Origin: JASLEW01 sp963732005
GTDB lineage: Bacteria > Acidobacteriota > Thermoanaerobaculia > Multivoradales > UBA5704
Assembly: GCA_963732005.1 (NCBI GenBank)
Contig: CAVSXT010000003.1
Coordinates: 1,701,766-1,765,765, forward strand
Direction: 5' to 3'
Length of the DNA stretch: 64,000 bases
The notes beneath the pieces are model-generated. The model was not told the origin of the DNA. It made no database searches and saw nothing but the letters and a program-made list of their open reading frames with translations. Positions 63,763-64,000 of this stretch are shown here, piece by piece; within the stretch, counting starts at the first letter, position 1, and each line of letters starts with the position of its first letter. The translations under genes and the position numbers were made by a program.

Positions 63763-64000
63763 GCGCAGGGGCGAAGGCAGGCGAGCCGGTGTGTGCGCGG
63801 GCAGGCGGTAGGGCTGACGCCAGGGCCGGCGCAAGGGCGAGAGCCAAGGCCGGGCTGGTGGCTAGGGTGGCTGCCGCGCGGGCGAGGGCCGGGGTCGGGG
63901 TCAGGGTGGTCGGGAAGGAAGACGCGAGGCCTAGAGCCGGAGCGCGGGCGGATGCGGTGACCGGCGCGCAGCCGGAGGTTGCCGGAAGGAATGGTGCCAG
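63759..64000 (+). CDS. Start of a further gene (partial), low-complexity N-terminus
   Basis: ATG 63759 overlaps the trbB stop (ATGA) and the frame is open to the window end. The 80 visible residues are almost only Ala, Gly, Arg, Val and Lys (AKAGEPVCARAGGRADARAG). By position it could be a trbC gene with an unusual extension, but nothing in the sequence confirms this. Confidence 0.4.
   Translation, partial: MSAGAKAGEPVCARAGGRADARAGARARAKAGLVARVAAARARAGVGVRVVGKEDARPRAGARADAVTGAQPEVAGRNGA

Overview
This is a high-GC, Gram-negative chromosome segment. The gene set (BamA, Skp, LpxD, FabZ, LpxA, LolC-type permease and LolD, a ClpC-type ATPase, tryptophan dioxygenase) and the many low-complexity Ala/Gly/Arg-rich inserts in housekeeping proteins suggest an Acidobacteriota-like bacterium, perhaps near Thermoanaerobaculia. 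That placement is an inference from gene content only.

Positions 1-28,700 are a dense housekeeping region read almost entirely on the + strand. It starts in the end of ftsY, followed by riboflavin genes (ribD, ribE), an unknown protein, and threonine aldolase. A minus-strand Hpt-RidA fusion follows, then a coiled-coil unknown protein, a Uma2 nuclease, tryptophan 2,3-dioxygenase and purine nucleoside phosphorylase. Next come lysS, the lipoprotein-sorting pair lolC/lolD and clpC. The outer-membrane block is bamA, skp, lpxD-fabZ (one frame), lpxA and a Gfo/Idh dehydrogenase. Salvage and repair genes follow: mtnP, surE, pcm, acylphosphatase, apt and a DoxX-like membrane protein. A secreted beta-propeller lyase-like protein closes the region. 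Genes are commonly joined by GTGA or ATGA overlaps.

At 28,954 an intact tRNA-Arg(CCU) gene is followed at once by a tyrosine integrase. From there to about 54,300 the window is accessory DNA. It holds two integrases, a 3' half of a tRNA with a His anticodon, a SymE-like/RHH pair, an IS110 element and a decayed lanthipeptide-like precursor. Beside that precursor is a protein with a tail of 18 cysteines. There are also IS66, IS630 and IS3 fragments, a four-gene IS21-type element, a DUF6602 nuclease-like protein, a LamG protein, a four-gene DDE/AAA transposon with a DUF6431 protein, an IstB fragment and a transposase remnant. Several dispersed repeats lie between them, including unusual nested-hairpin elements.

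From 54,300 to 61,900 there is a family of TPR regulators. One is intact and has an XRE-type HTH; it is divergent from a small secreted Cys-containing protein, with a palindrome between them. One (at 50.5-51.9 kb) is frameshifted and one (at 60.0-61.8 kb) is rearranged. Two secreted proteins, one a metzincin-type protease with Ig-like repeats, sit between them. The right edge (61.9-64 kb) enters a conjugation module: a frameshifted TraF-like peptidase, a TrbB-type ATPase and the start of a further gene.

The strongest candidates for something undescribed are the HTH-TPR/secreted-peptide pair, the Cys-rich-tail protein beside the lanthipeptide-like leader, the repeated use of stop-less in-frame gene fusions with a strong internal ribosome-binding site, and the nested-hairpin repeats.
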